DNA of 43,184 bases from Arthrobacter sp. Leaf141 (GTDB taxonomy: Bacteria; Actinomycetota; Actinomycetes; Actinomycetales; Micrococcaceae), in NCBI RefSeq assembly GCF_001424565.1, contig NZ_LMOL01000022.1, positions 15,772-58,955 on the forward strand, read 5' to 3'. Positions 1-7,969 of this stretch are shown in pieces. The translations under genes were made by a program, and so were the position numbers. The first letter of the stretch is position 1; each line of letters begins with the position of its first letter. Below the pieces are notes generated by a model. That model was not told the origin of the DNA and searched no databases. It saw nothing but the letters and a program-made list of their open reading frames with translations.

Positions 1-62
1 CAGTGGGCGGTGGGTAGTGGACAGTGGCCACTGGACAGCGGCGGGCGCGGGGTCGGTGCAGC

Positions 63-1223
63 TCAGCCTGCCTGCCAGATGTCGGGACCAAACACCTCGT
101 AGTGGATCGAGGTGGCGGGGATGCCGGCGTCGATGGCCTCGCTGCGGATGCTGCGCATAAAAGGCAGGGGGCCGCAGAGGTAGAGGGCGGCGCCGGCTGG
201 CAGGTCCACTTCCCGCAGGGACATAAAGCCCTGGTTGGATCCGGCTGCGGGCTCCTCCAGCCACAGCTGCAGTTCCGCGCCGTCCAGCCGCGCGACGTCA
301 TGCGTCATCTGACTGCGCAGCGCCCAGCTGTCCATTGTGCTTTCTGCGTGCAGCACCAGGACCTGCCGCTCCGAACCGGCCGCCGCGAGCGAGCGCAGAA
401 TGGAGGCTGTGGGGGTGCAGCCGATACCGGCCGAGGCCAGGATTACGGGGCCGGTACCGTCTTTGAGCGTGATTCCGCCGTAGGGATTGGAGATCTCCAG
501 GATGTCGCCAACCTGGACGTCCCGGTGCAGGACGGGGGAGACCTCGCCACTGTCGTCGAGTTTGGCGGTGAAGCTGCGGCCGGTGCCGGCGTCCCCCGAC
601 AAGGAGTACTGGCGGACCTGGCGGATCCCGTCCGGCAGCGCGACCTTGACGCTGATGTATTGGCCGGGCAGCGCTGCAGTGACGGGGGTGTCGTCGGCAG
701 GTTCCAGTGTGAAGGTCAGGGCGCCGCTGCCGGCGGGGGTTTTGGCGGTGACGGTCCAGGGCATCCACATGCGGCTGTTGGCCTGGCTGGCGTACAGTCC
801 CTTTTCGAGTTTGATCAGGGCGTCCGCCATCAGCCAGTAGACCTCGGTCCACGCTGCGGCGATGTTGGGGGTGATGACTGCGGCGAGGTCCTCGGCGATG
901 GCGGCGAACAGGTGCTGGTACACCACCTGGTACTGCGGTTCGCTGATGCCAAGCGACGCGTGGCGGTGGGCGATGCGCGCCAGGACAGCCTCGGGCAGAG
1001 TTCCTGGATTGTCCACCAAATGGGTTGCAAATGCGGCGATGCTGCCGGCCAGGGCCTGCTGCTGGGTGCCGGAGCGCTGATTGGACCGGCTGAACAGGCC
1101 GTCCAGCAGTTCCGGGTGGGCGGTGAACAGCCGGTCGTAGAAGTTGGTGGTGATGGCACCGATCCGTGAGCCAACCAGCGGGAGGGTGGCTTCGATGACG
1201 GGGCGTGATTTGTCCGACAGCAT
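63..1223 (-). CDS. hmp: Flavohemoprotein, nitric oxide dioxygenase
   Basis: This enzyme oxidises NO to nitrate using O2 and NAD(P)H in the cytoplasm. The 386 residues match the usual three-domain layout (E. coli Hmp is about 396). The N-terminal globin domain (1-140) has Y29 in FYDRLF and the likely proximal haem ligand H88 in HRHASLG. The FAD domain (about 152-255) carries RQYSLSG (204-210). The NAD domain has ASAGIGCTP (263-271) and YLCGPLPFM. The ATG follows AGGAG by 5 nt. The Rrf2 regulator gene lies 151 bp upstream on the same strand, and a perfect inverted repeat lies about 43 bp before the start, so NO-responsive NsrR control is likely. Family and function are clear; the regulation is inferred. 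Confidence 0.96.
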   Translation of the reverse strand: MLSDKSRPVIEATLPLVGSRIGAITTNFYDRLFTAHPELLDGLFSRSNQRSGTQQQALAGSIAAFATHLVDNPGTLPEAVLARIAHRHASLGISEPQYQVVYQHLFAAIAEDLAAVITPNIAAAWTEVYWLMADALIKLEKGLYASQANSRMWMPWTVTAKTPAGSGALTFTLEPADDTPVTAALPGQYISVKVALPDGIRQVRQYSLSGDAGTGRSFTAKLDDSGEVSPVLHRDVQVGDILEISNPYGGITLKDGTGPVILASAGIGCTPTASILRSLAAAGSERQVLVLHAESTMDSWALRSQMTHDVARLDGAELQLWLEEPAAGSNQGFMSLREVDLPAGAALYLCGPLPFMRSIRSEAIDAGIPATSIHYEVFGPDIWQAG

Positions 1224-1265
1224 GGGAACTCCTGAAGTAGGGACCGGGGCCTTCGTTCGGCCGAT

Positions 1266-1292
1266 AATACTTGCATTGGAAATGCAAGTATT
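1266..1292 (-). promoter_or_regulatory. Probable NsrR operator upstream of hmp
   Basis: The arm AATACTTGCATT (1266-1277) is followed by a 3-nt spacer and its perfect reverse complement (1281-1292). Length, AT-rich ends and the GCAT core resemble known NsrR sites in other bacteria. It lies between hmp and the Rrf2-type nsrR gene, just downstream of the predicted hmp transcription start, where a bound repressor would block transcription. Confidence 0.75.
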
Positions 1293-1301
1293 TATGCCCC
1301 A

Positions 1302-1330
1302 TTTCTACACTGCGTAGAAATTTGGGTCAA
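1302..1330 (-). promoter_or_regulatory. Candidate hmp promoter
   Basis: On the minus strand TTGACC (1330-1325) is followed by a 17-nt spacer and TAGAAA (1307-1302), a fair match to -35/-10 consensus. The predicted start would fall at the edge of the NsrR repeat. The -10 lies inside a second inverted repeat, ATTTCTAC with a 5-nt spacer and its complement (1301-1321), which could be a second operator. Confidence 0.45.
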
Positions 1331-1374
1331 ATCCCTCGTGGGTGGGCAGCTGGGTGCGGGCAAAACCGGTCGGG

Positions 1375-1824
1375 TCAGAGCCCGGGGCGCAGGCCAATCA
1401 GTTGGAAGACCGGCGCCATCTGGCCGCTTCCGGGCAGTTCCGCCACCACGACGGTGTCGAGCTCCCGGTAGAAGGCCTCGCGGGCCCTGGCCAGCGCGGC
1501 CCGCAGCTTGCAGTCGTTGATCAGCGGGCACGGTCCGCCGGGGGCCACGCAGTCCGCAGGATCGGTCCGCGTATCAAGCTCCCGGAGGACCCGGCCAACA
1601 GTGACCCGGCGGCCGGCAGGGTTCAGCCGGGAACCGCCTGAGCGGCCACGCTCCACATCGATCAGGCCAAGGGCCCGCAGCCTGGCCATTGCCTTGCTCA
1701 CGTGGTTATACGGCGTCCCCACCGCATCGGCGATGTTTTGGGTGGTGAGCAGGGTCCCGTCCGGGACTGCGGCGAGCACCAGCAGTGCCCGCAGGCTGAC
1801 ATCCGCGAACGCGTTGATCTTCAC
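1375..1824 (-). CDS. nsrR: Rrf2-family NO-sensing repressor NsrR
   Basis: A 149-residue Rrf2-type regulator with an N-terminal winged helix-turn-helix (about 10-60, including YNHVSKAMARLRALG and the wing VERGRSGGSRL). A cysteine cluster at C92, C99 and C105 fits the iron-sulfur ligands of NsrR. D8 matches the aspartate that completes the cluster in Streptomyces NsrR. The C92-C99 spacing is one residue longer than I recall for the Streptomyces protein. Start is GTG (MKINAFAD), 12 nt after the preceding gene. Being next to hmp and its operator-like repeat argues for NsrR over IscR or another Rrf2 protein. Confidence 0.88.
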   Translation of the reverse strand: MKINAFADVSLRALLVLAAVPDGTLLTTQNIADAVGTPYNHVSKAMARLRALGLIDVERGRSGGSRLNPAGRRVTVGRVLRELDTRTDPADCVAPGGPCPLINDCKLRAALARAREAFYRELDTVVVAELPGSGQMAPVFQLIGLRPGL

Positions 1825-1836
1825 GGCAGCTCTGGT

Positions 1837-2340
1837 CTAGTCCACCCAGATAACGGGCTCGTTAGTGTCTGCCGCGAGTTCCCCGAACTCCCACGTGTGG
1901 GTGGCCTGGTTGGCCGCGTACGGCAGCACGGCGGCGAACACTGCGCCGTCCCGGTGCTCGGTGGCCACGGAGATGGCGTCCGAGTCCTCCTCGAGCAGCA
2001 TGATGTCGCAGACCACTGCCGCCGCCCGGAAATCGTCCCGGTTCTGGCGCAGCAGGGCGTGCAGGTCGCTGATCATGGCGTCGGCGTCGAAATCCGCGTC
2101 CTCCCCTGCCGGGGAATCAGCGGGGGAGACCGCCACCAGGCGCACCTCGCCGTCGTTCTGCACGGTCAGGGCGAAGGGCAGGAAACCGCCGTTGCGCTCC
2201 AGCTGTTCCTGGGCTGCACTGACGCCGGTCCCCAGGAGGTTTTCCAGGTCCGTGGCCGTGGCCTCGGGCACCGAATCGCGCCATGGGAGGTCGCCGTTCG
2301 TGGTCTGGTCCGCGGCGGCAACGCCGTTCTCTTCCGCCAA
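1837..2340 (-). CDS. Hypothetical protein downstream of manB
   Basis: I do not recognise this 167-residue acidic soluble protein. No signal peptide or membrane segment is visible. The middle (about 40-70, AQEQLERNGGFLPFALTV) and the end (EFGELAADTNEPVIWVD) look like a compact alpha/beta fold. The only start in this frame is a TTG 3 nt after the manB stop, without a clear ribosome site, so it is probably translated by coupling to manB. The reading frame is in the conserved style of its neighbours and fills the manB-nsrR gap tightly. It could be an uncharacterised actinobacterial family; no function is proposed. Confidence 0.7.
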   Translation of the reverse strand: MAEENGVAAADQTTNGDLPWRDSVPEATATDLENLLGTGVSAAQEQLERNGGFLPFALTVQNDGEVRLVAVSPADSPAGEDADFDADAMISDLHALLRQNRDDFRAAAVVCDIMLLEEDSDAISVATEHRDGAVFAAVLPYAANQATHTWEFGELAADTNEPVIWVD

Positions 2341-2343
2341 GGG

Positions 2344-3762
2344 TCAGGCCCGCACGATCGACAGGACCCGGTCGCGGACGCGTTCCATGGTGGCGCGGTC
2401 CGTGGCCTCTGCGTTGAGCCGCAGGAAAGGTTCGGTGTTGGAGGGGCGGAGGTTGAACCAGTAGCTGCCGTCGTTGGCCGTGAACGTGCTGCCGTCCATG
2501 GTGTCGATGGTGATGTCCTCGGCGGCGAAGTCCTGCCGGACGCGGTCCACAGCGCCGGCCTTGTCCTCGATTTCGGAGTTGATCTCGCCTGAGCTGACGT
2601 ACGGTTCATATTCGCGGCCCAGGTCGGAGAGCGCGCCGTCCTGCTCGCCGAGCGCGGCGAGGACGTGCATGGCGGCCAGCATGCCGGTGTCCGCGTTCCA
2701 GAAGTCCCGGAAGTAGAAGTGGGCTGAGTGCTCGCCGCCGAACACCGCGCCTTCCTCAGCCATAACGGCCTTGATGAAGGAATGGCCGACACGCGTGCGG
2801 ACGGCGCGGCCGCCGTCGTGCGCCACCAGTTCCGGAACCGCGCGGGAGGTGAGGAGGTTGTGGATGATCGTGGGGGTGCTTTCGCCCTGGGCTTTCGCGC
2901 GGGCAATCTCGCGGCGCGCCACCATACCGGTGATGGCCGACGGCGACACCGGCTCGCCTTTTTCGTCAATCACAAAGCACCGGTCGGCGTCGCCGTCGAA
3001 GGCGAGGCCGATATCGGCACCGTGCGCCACCACCGCTGCCTGCAGGTCGCGGAGGTTTTCCGGCTCCAGCGGGTTGGCCGGGTGGTTGGGGAAGGACCCG
3101 TCCAGCTCGAAGTAGAGCGGAACGATGTCGAAGGGAAGCTTGGGCAGCAACGTGTCGCCGAGGACGGCGGGGGTGGTCAGGCCGGCCATGCCGTTGCCTG
3201 CGTCCACCACGATCTTGAGCGGGCGGGAACCGGTGAGGTCCACCAACGTGCGCAGGTACTCGGCGTAATCCTTGAGGACGTCACGGACGCCGATCAGGCC
3301 ACGGGTTTCCGCTGCGGGGATGCTGCCGGTGTTGAGGTACTGCTCGGCGAGGGCCTGGATGTCCTTGAGCCCGGCTTCGGAGGAAATGGGCACGGCCCCG
3401 GCCTTGGACATCTTGATGCCGTTGTAGCCGGCGGGGTTGTGGCTGGCGGTGAACGTGGCGCCCGCCCGGTTGAGGAACCCGCAGGCAAAGTACAGCTCAT
3501 CGGTGGAGATCAGGTCCAGCAGCTCAACGTTGGCGCCGCGGGTGGCTGCGCCGTCGGCGAAGGCCTTACTGAACTCGGGGGATGAGGGACGCATGTCCCC
3601 GCCCACCAGGATGGTCTGGCCCTCAAGTTCCAGAATGTCCACAAAGGCGGCCCCCACGGCTTCGACAATTTCGGCGGTGATGGACTCGCCCACAATGCCA
3701 CGGACGTCGTAGGCCTTGAAGGATGCTGAAAGATCAAAAGTCTTTGTCTGTTCGCTAGTCAC
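2344..3762 (-). CDS. manB: Phosphomannomutase/phosphoglucomutase
   Basis: This alpha-D-phosphohexomutase interconverts mannose- or glucose-6-phosphate and the 1-phosphate, supplying sugar nucleotides for glycans. The 472 residues carry all four family signatures: phosphoserine loop TASHNP (S107), metal loop DGDADR (256-261), sugar loop GGEHSAH (342-348) and phosphate-binding RPSNTEP (439-445). The open frame runs far upstream (to 4215), but that part overlaps the divergent helicase gene. I place the start at GTG 3762 (protein begins VTSEQTKTFD), where TAAGAT stands 7 nt before the codon, as in other leaderless genes here. Substrate preference cannot be read from sequence. Confidence 0.93.
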   Translation of the reverse strand: MTSEQTKTFDLSASFKAYDVRGIVGESITAEIVEAVGAAFVDILELEGQTILVGGDMRPSSPEFSKAFADGAATRGANVELLDLISTDELYFACGFLNRAGATFTASHNPAGYNGIKMSKAGAVPISSEAGLKDIQALAEQYLNTGSIPAAETRGLIGVRDVLKDYAEYLRTLVDLTGSRPLKIVVDAGNGMAGLTTPAVLGDTLLPKLPFDIVPLYFELDGSFPNHPANPLEPENLRDLQAAVVAHGADIGLAFDGDADRCFVIDEKGEPVSPSAITGMVARREIARAKAQGESTPTIIHNLLTSRAVPELVAHDGGRAVRTRVGHSFIKAVMAEEGAVFGGEHSAHFYFRDFWNADTGMLAAMHVLAALGEQDGALSDLGREYEPYVSSGEINSEIEDKAGAVDRVRQDFAAEDITIDTMDGSTFTANDGSYWFNLRPSNTEPFLRLNAEATDRATMERVRDRVLSIVRA

Positions 3763-3769
3763 GGGCTTT

Positions 3770-3775
3770 ATCTTA
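3770..3775 (-). promoter_or_regulatory. -10 box of manB, leaderless start
   Basis: TAAGAT lies 7 nt before the GTG at 3762, so the transcript would begin at or near the start codon. No ribosome-binding site is visible. This selects GTG 3762 over longer starts. Confidence 0.6.
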
Positions 3776-3902
3776 CGTGGGCCGGTGAAGCGGCTGTTCA
3801 GGCGCGGGCGCGGCGGCATTTTGTGACGCCGCCGGGGCACGGCCCCCGGCCCGGTTGTCCACAAACGGGACTCCGGTTGGGCGGGGTGTCGGTGCCGGCT
3901 GG

Positions 3903-3908
3903 GATACT
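3903..3908 (+). promoter_or_regulatory. -10 box of the RecQ-like gene, leaderless start
   Basis: GATACT is 6 nt before ATG 3915. It supports that ATG over the upstream TTG at 3855, which has no promoter or ribosome site. Confidence 0.5.
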
Positions 3909-3914
3909 GAATCA

Positions 3915-6140
3915 ATGGTCGATAACCAGAACGCCACCGCAATGTCCCCTTCCACAGAAACCGGAACCGCCCCCACCGGCACCCTGGTGGCCGGTGATGC
4001 CCCGGCTCCCGGCGGCACCCGCGGGCAGGCGCTGGAAGTCCTGCGTGGCCTGGTGGGCCACCCTGACGCCGCGTTCCACGACGGCCAGTTTGAAGCCATC
4101 GAGGCACTGGTCGACGGCGGCCGGCGGGCCCTGGTGGTCCAGCGCACCGGCTGGGGCAAATCGGCGGTCTACTTTGTGGCGTCCCTGCTGCTGCGCCGGC
4201 GCGGTGCGGGGCCAACCCTGATCGTTTCGCCGCTGCTGGCCCTGATGCGGGACCAGGTGGCCGCCGCGGCGCGGGCCGGAGTCCGGGCGGTGGCCATCAA
4301 CTCCGCAAACCAGCTGGAATGGGATGCGGTGCGCCAACAGCTGGCAAATGATGAGGTGGACGTCCTGCTGGTGTCCCCGGAACGGCTTACCAACCCGGCG
4401 TTCCGCGAAACCCAGCTGCCGGAGCTGATCCGGCGGACCGGGCTCCTGGTCATTGACGAGGCCCACTGCATTTCCGACTGGGGCCACGATTTCCGGCCGG
4501 ACTACCGCCGCATTGCGGACCTGATCACGCAGTTGCCGGACACCGTCCCCGTGCTGGCCACCACGGCCACCGCCAACTCACGTGTGGTCCATGACATCGA
4601 GGAGCAGCTCGGCGCAGGTGTCCTGACCATCCGCGGCGCCCTGGGCCGTGACTCGCTGCGGCTGGGCGTCCTCCGGCTGCCGGACTCCCGGCAGCGTCTG
4701 GGCTGGCTGCTCACGCACCTGGCGGAGCTCCCCGGCAGCGGCATCATCTATACCCTCACGGTGTCCGCGGCGGAGGACACCGCCCGGCTGCTGGCGGAGG
4801 CAGGCCACGAGGTCCTTGCCTACACCGGCCGCACCGATCCGGCGGACCGCGAACGTGCCGAGCAGCTTTTGAAGGACAACCAGGTCAAGGCCCTCGTGGC
4901 CACGTCCGCGCTGGGCATGGGCTTCGACAAGCCGGACCTCGGCTTTGTGGTGCACCTCGGGGCGCCGTCCTCTCCGGTTGCCTACTACCAGCAGGTGGGC
5001 CGCGCCGGCCGTGGCGCCGCCAACGCGGACGTCCTGCTGCTCCCTGGCTCGGAGGACCGTGACATCTGGCAGTACTTCGCCACCGCCTCCATGCCGTCAG
5101 AGGAAAAGGCTGCGGCAGTGCTCACCGCCCTGGCCGAAGCCGGATCCGCCTTGTCCACGGTGGCGCTCGAAGCGCGTGTGGACCTTCGCCGGACCCCGCT
5201 GGAGCTGCTCCTGAAGGTACTGTCCGTGGACGGCGCAGTGGAGCGCGTTGGCGGCGGCTGGCGCTCCACCGGCCAGCCCTGGATCTACGATGCCGAGCGG
5301 TACGAGCGCATTGCCGAAGCCCGGGTGGACGAGCAGGACTCCATGGTGATCTACCAGGACACCGCCGGGTGCCGGATGGAGTACATAACCTCCGTCCTGG
5401 ACGACGAAACGGCCCACCCCTGCGGCCGCTGCGACAACTGCGCCGGGCAATGGTTCCAGGCCGATGTGGCTGCCGATGCCACGGCAGCCGCGGGCCAGAC
5501 CCTCAGCCGGGCGGGCGGCCCGCTGGAAGCCAGGCTGCAGTGGCCCAGCGGCATGGACCGGCTGGGCGTCCCGGTGAAGGGGAAGCTTAAAGCGGGGGAG
5601 GGCCTGTCGGAAGGACGGGTCCTGGCGCGGCTGACGGACCTGGGGTGGGGCGGGGCCCTGCGGGGGATCTTCGCTTCAGGGGCCCAGGACCAGCCCGTGG
5701 AGCCGGGCATGCTGCAGGCCTGCGTGCAGGTCCTGCGCGAATGGGGCACCGGGGACGGCCGCAGCGCCGGCTGGAGCGGCGCCGGGAGGCCGGCCGCCAT
5801 CATCAGCATCCCGTCGCGGAGCAAGCCCCAGCTGGTGGGCTCGCTGGCACGGGGCATCTCCGAGATTGGCCGCATCCCCTACCTGGGGGAGCTGCAGCTG
5901 GCCCACGGCGGACCCACCGGCGCCCGCGGCGGCAACAGCGCCTACCGCCTGGCCGGCGTCTGGGACAGGCTGGTGGTGGGCCCCGAACTGGAAGAAGCCC
6001 TGGCCGGGGTGCAGGGCCAGAGCGTGATGCTCATCGACGACCTCGTGGACAGCCGCTGGACGGTGACCGTGGCCGGCCGTGCCCTCCTGCAGGCCGGGGC
6101 GGGAGCCGTGCTGCCGCTGGTGCTGGCGCAGGCCGGCTGA
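3915..6140 (+). CDS. recQ: RecQ-family DNA helicase with C-terminal PRTase domain (RqlH type)
   Basis: A 741-residue superfamily 2 helicase that unwinds DNA 3'-5' with ATP for repair. Motifs from the ATG at 3915: Walker A GWGKS (79-83), DEAH (181-184), TATAN, and motif V/VI through GMGFDKPDLG and QQVGRAGRG. Four cysteines (about 485-508; C-x16-C-x2-C-x2-C, ending CGRCDNC) form the RecQ zinc module. There is no HRDC domain. Instead the last ~150 residues hold a phosphoribosyltransferase-like fold with the PRPP-type loop VMLIDDLVDSRWT (about 704-716). This architecture matches the RqlH clade described in mycobacteria rather than classic RecQ. What the PRTase-like part does is not known to me. 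Confidence 0.93.
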   Translation: MVDNQNATAMSPSTETGTAPTGTLVAGDAPAPGGTRGQALEVLRGLVGHPDAAFHDGQFEAIEALVDGGRRALVVQRTGWGKSAVYFVASLLLRRRGAGPTLIVSPLLALMRDQVAAAARAGVRAVAINSANQLEWDAVRQQLANDEVDVLLVSPERLTNPAFRETQLPELIRRTGLLVIDEAHCISDWGHDFRPDYRRIADLITQLPDTVPVLATTATANSRVVHDIEEQLGAGVLTIRGALGRDSLRLGVLRLPDSRQRLGWLLTHLAELPGSGIIYTLTVSAAEDTARLLAEAGHEVLAYTGRTDPADRERAEQLLKDNQVKALVATSALGMGFDKPDLGFVVHLGAPSSPVAYYQQVGRAGRGAANADVLLLPGSEDRDIWQYFATASMPSEEKAAAVLTALAEAGSALSTVALEARVDLRRTPLELLLKVLSVDGAVERVGGGWRSTGQPWIYDAERYERIAEARVDEQDSMVIYQDTAGCRMEYITSVLDDETAHPCGRCDNCAGQWFQADVAADATAAAGQTLSRAGGPLEARLQWPSGMDRLGVPVKGKLKAGEGLSEGRVLARLTDLGWGGALRGIFASGAQDQPVEPGMLQACVQVLREWGTGDGRSAGWSGAGRPAAIISIPSRSKPQLVGSLARGISEIGRIPYLGELQLAHGGPTGARGGNSAYRLAGVWDRLVVGPELEEALAGVQGQSVMLIDDLVDSRWTVTVAGRALLQAGAGAVLPLVLAQAG

Positions 6141-6168
6141 CGGGCAGGGCGCGCGGGGAGGTCCGGGT

Positions 6169-7617
6169 TCAGGCAGGTCCGGCTGCGTTTGCTGCGTTGC
6201 CGGGTCGGCTGACTTCCGCGCCCGCGTGCCGCGATAAAAAGAGGCTGTCCACGGTGCTGGCCAGCATCAGGACAGCCATGGCCAGGAACGCGCCGCGGAA
6301 CGGGGCCGCCTGGTCCTGCCCAAAAACGGCCACCCCGTCGAAAAGCCGGATCAACAGGGCCGCCACGGCGATGCCGGCCCCGGCGGCGAGCTGCACCAGG
6401 GTGGCCGACACCGTGTTTGCCGAGGTCAGCATGGCGGGGACGATGTCCGCGTACTGCACCGACGCGTAAGCGGAGAACCCGATGGACCTGAAAACGCCGC
6501 TAAGGACCAACAGGGCGAAGATCAGGGCGCCGGGTGTATCCGGGGTCAGCGCGGCGCACAAGGCGAAGGTCACCGCTGATGACAGGGAAGCAAACACCAG
6601 CATCGCCTTGAACCCGAAGCGCCGGATCAGCGGCGTGGTGGCAGGCTTGATGCCAATATTGCCGATGAAGACCGCCGCCACCATGATGCCTGCCTGCAAC
6701 GGCGACCAGCCGAAGCCCGACTGGAACATCAGCGGCAGCAGGAACGGGACCGAGCTGATGGTCAACCGATAAATGAAACCGCCCGTGGCCATGGCCCGGA
6801 ACGTGCGGGTCCGGAACACCTCCAGGTTGAACAGCGGGTTCCGGGCGCGGCGCATCCACAGCACCGCTGCCAGCAGGGACACCGCCCCTGCCGCCGCCGA
6901 CAGGGCAACCCACGGCGTCTCCGGGTGGCCGCTGGCGAGCTCAAGGCCCACCACCAGGGCGCCAACACCCATGGTGGTGAGGGCGAGGCCGGGCCAGTCG
7001 AGCCGCCGCCCGGGGTCGCCCGCGGAAACGGGAACCAGGCGCAGCGCCGCCACAAACGCGGCCAGGCCCAGGGGCAGGTTGATCAGGAAGATCCAGTGCC
7101 AGGAAAGGTACGTGGTCAGCGCACCGCCCACCAGCGGGGCCAGCACGGGGGCGAGCAATCCGGGCCAGACAAGGAAAGCCGTGGCCCGCAGCAGCTCCGA
7201 CTTGGGCGTGCCGCGGAGCACCACCAGCGTGCCCACCGGCACCATCATGGCCCCGCCCGCGCCCTGGATGATCCGGCTGATGGTCAGGGCCGTCAGGTCC
7301 TGGCTCAGCGAGCAGGCCAGTGAAGCCACCGTAAACACGGCCAGGGCCAGGCAAAACACCCGACGGGCGCCGAAACGTTCAGCCAGCCAGCCGCTGATGG
7401 GAATCCCCACGGCCACGGTCAACAGGTACGCCGTCATGGTGATGTTCACGTCCGCGGCGGGGACGTCGAAGTCAGCGGAGATGTTGGGGATGGCGGTGGT
7501 GAGGATGGTTCCGTCGAGGAACTCCATAAAAAACGCCGCCGCCACCAGGAGGGCAAGGCGCGGGTTCCAGGCCGGCCCGGTACCCGGTTCCGCGGCGGCC
7601 TGCTTGCTTGTTGACAT
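6169..7617 (-). CDS. MFS drug/proton antiporter, DHA2-like
   Basis: A 482-residue inner-membrane transporter with about 14 hydrophobic segments, typical of the EmrB/QacA (DHA2) branch. The first helix has FMEFLDGTILTTAIPNI, the usual DHA2 motif (D at about residue 35). The loop GWLAERFGARRV is motif A, and IIQGAGGAMMVP is in the fourth helix region. It likely exports toxic compounds by proton antiport; the substrate cannot be told. It is convergent with the helicase gene (28-nt gap). CAGGAT sits 6 nt before the ATG, so the mRNA may be leaderless. No regulator gene is adjacent. Confidence 0.9.
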   Translation of the reverse strand: MSTSKQAAAEPGTGPAWNPRLALLVAAAFFMEFLDGTILTTAIPNISADFDVPAADVNITMTAYLLTVAVGIPISGWLAERFGARRVFCLALAVFTVASLACSLSQDLTALTISRIIQGAGGAMMVPVGTLVVLRGTPKSELLRATAFLVWPGLLAPVLAPLVGGALTTYLSWHWIFLINLPLGLAAFVAALRLVPVSAGDPGRRLDWPGLALTTMGVGALVVGLELASGHPETPWVALSAAAGAVSLLAAVLWMRRARNPLFNLEVFRTRTFRAMATGGFIYRLTISSVPFLLPLMFQSGFGWSPLQAGIMVAAVFIGNIGIKPATTPLIRRFGFKAMLVFASLSSAVTFALCAALTPDTPGALIFALLVLSGVFRSIGFSAYASVQYADIVPAMLTSANTVSATLVQLAAGAGIAVAALLIRLFDGVAVFGQDQAAPFRGAFLAMAVLMLASTVDSLFLSRHAGAEVSRPGNAANAAGPA

Positions 7618-7623
7618 CGTTTT

Positions 7624-7629
7624 ATCCTG
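7624..7629 (-). promoter_or_regulatory. Possible -10 box of the MFS gene
   Basis: CAGGAT lies 6 nt before ATG 7617. The first base departs from TANNNT; the spacing fits the leaderless set of this window. Confidence 0.35.
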
Positions 7630-7752
7630 CCACCGGGCCCGCCGGCGCCGGTGGTGCTGTCCGTCCTGCGGACCGGCAGGCCGGACACACGCCCGGCCCT
7701 GCCGGCTGCCTGGGTGTTCAGAAGCCCCGGGTACGCAAAAGGCCAGGTACGC

Positions 7753-7779
7753 AAAAGGCCCCGGTCAAGGACCGGGGCC
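7753..7779 (-). terminator. Rho-independent terminator of tRNA-Ser(GCT)
   Basis: GGCCCCGGTC and its perfect complement (10-bp stem, 3-nt loop, 7757-7779) are followed on the minus strand by TTTT (7756-7753), just past the 3' end of the tRNA. Confidence 0.85.
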
Positions 7780-7784
7780 GAACG

Positions 7785-7872
7785 CGGAGACGGGGGGATT
7801 TGAACCCCCGGTGGAGTTGTGCCCCACACTTCATTAGCAGTGAAGCCCATTCGGCCGCTCTGGCACGTCTCC
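7785..7872 (-). tRNA. tRNA-Ser (anticodon GCT)
   Basis: An 88-nt class II tRNA reading AGC/AGU codons. Acceptor GGAGACG pairs with CGTCTCC. The anticodon stem CTTCA/TGAAG encloses CTGCTAA, giving GCT. A long variable arm follows, then a T arm GGGGG-TTCAAAT-CCCCC. The discriminator is G and CCA is not encoded. A -35/-10 pair lies upstream and a terminator downstream, so it is a single-gene unit. Confidence 0.97.
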
Positions 7873-7894
7873 AATTGCTATTCCTAGCCCACCA

Positions 7895-7924
7895 AGAATA
7901 CGCAGATGTGGCCATGCAGTGCAA
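7895..7924 (-). promoter_or_regulatory. Promoter of tRNA-Ser(GCT)
   Basis: On the minus strand TTGCAC (7924-7919), an 18-nt spacer and TATTCT (7900-7895) precede the tRNA 5' end by 22 nt. This is the best consensus-like pair in the gap. Confidence 0.6.
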
Positions 7925-7969
7925 AACGGCAGGCGCCCTGTCCGCAGCAGGCTTCCCGGGCTCGCGGTT

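Noticed and set aside
22..33. CAGTGGCCACTG palindrome at the window start
   Set aside because: Short, lies in a GTGG-rich stretch past the end of hmp, and its other flank is outside the window.
3763..4215. N-terminal extension of manB
   Set aside because: It would overlap the helicase gene by 300 bp, has no family similarity, and the -10 box at 3770-3775 fits the shorter start.
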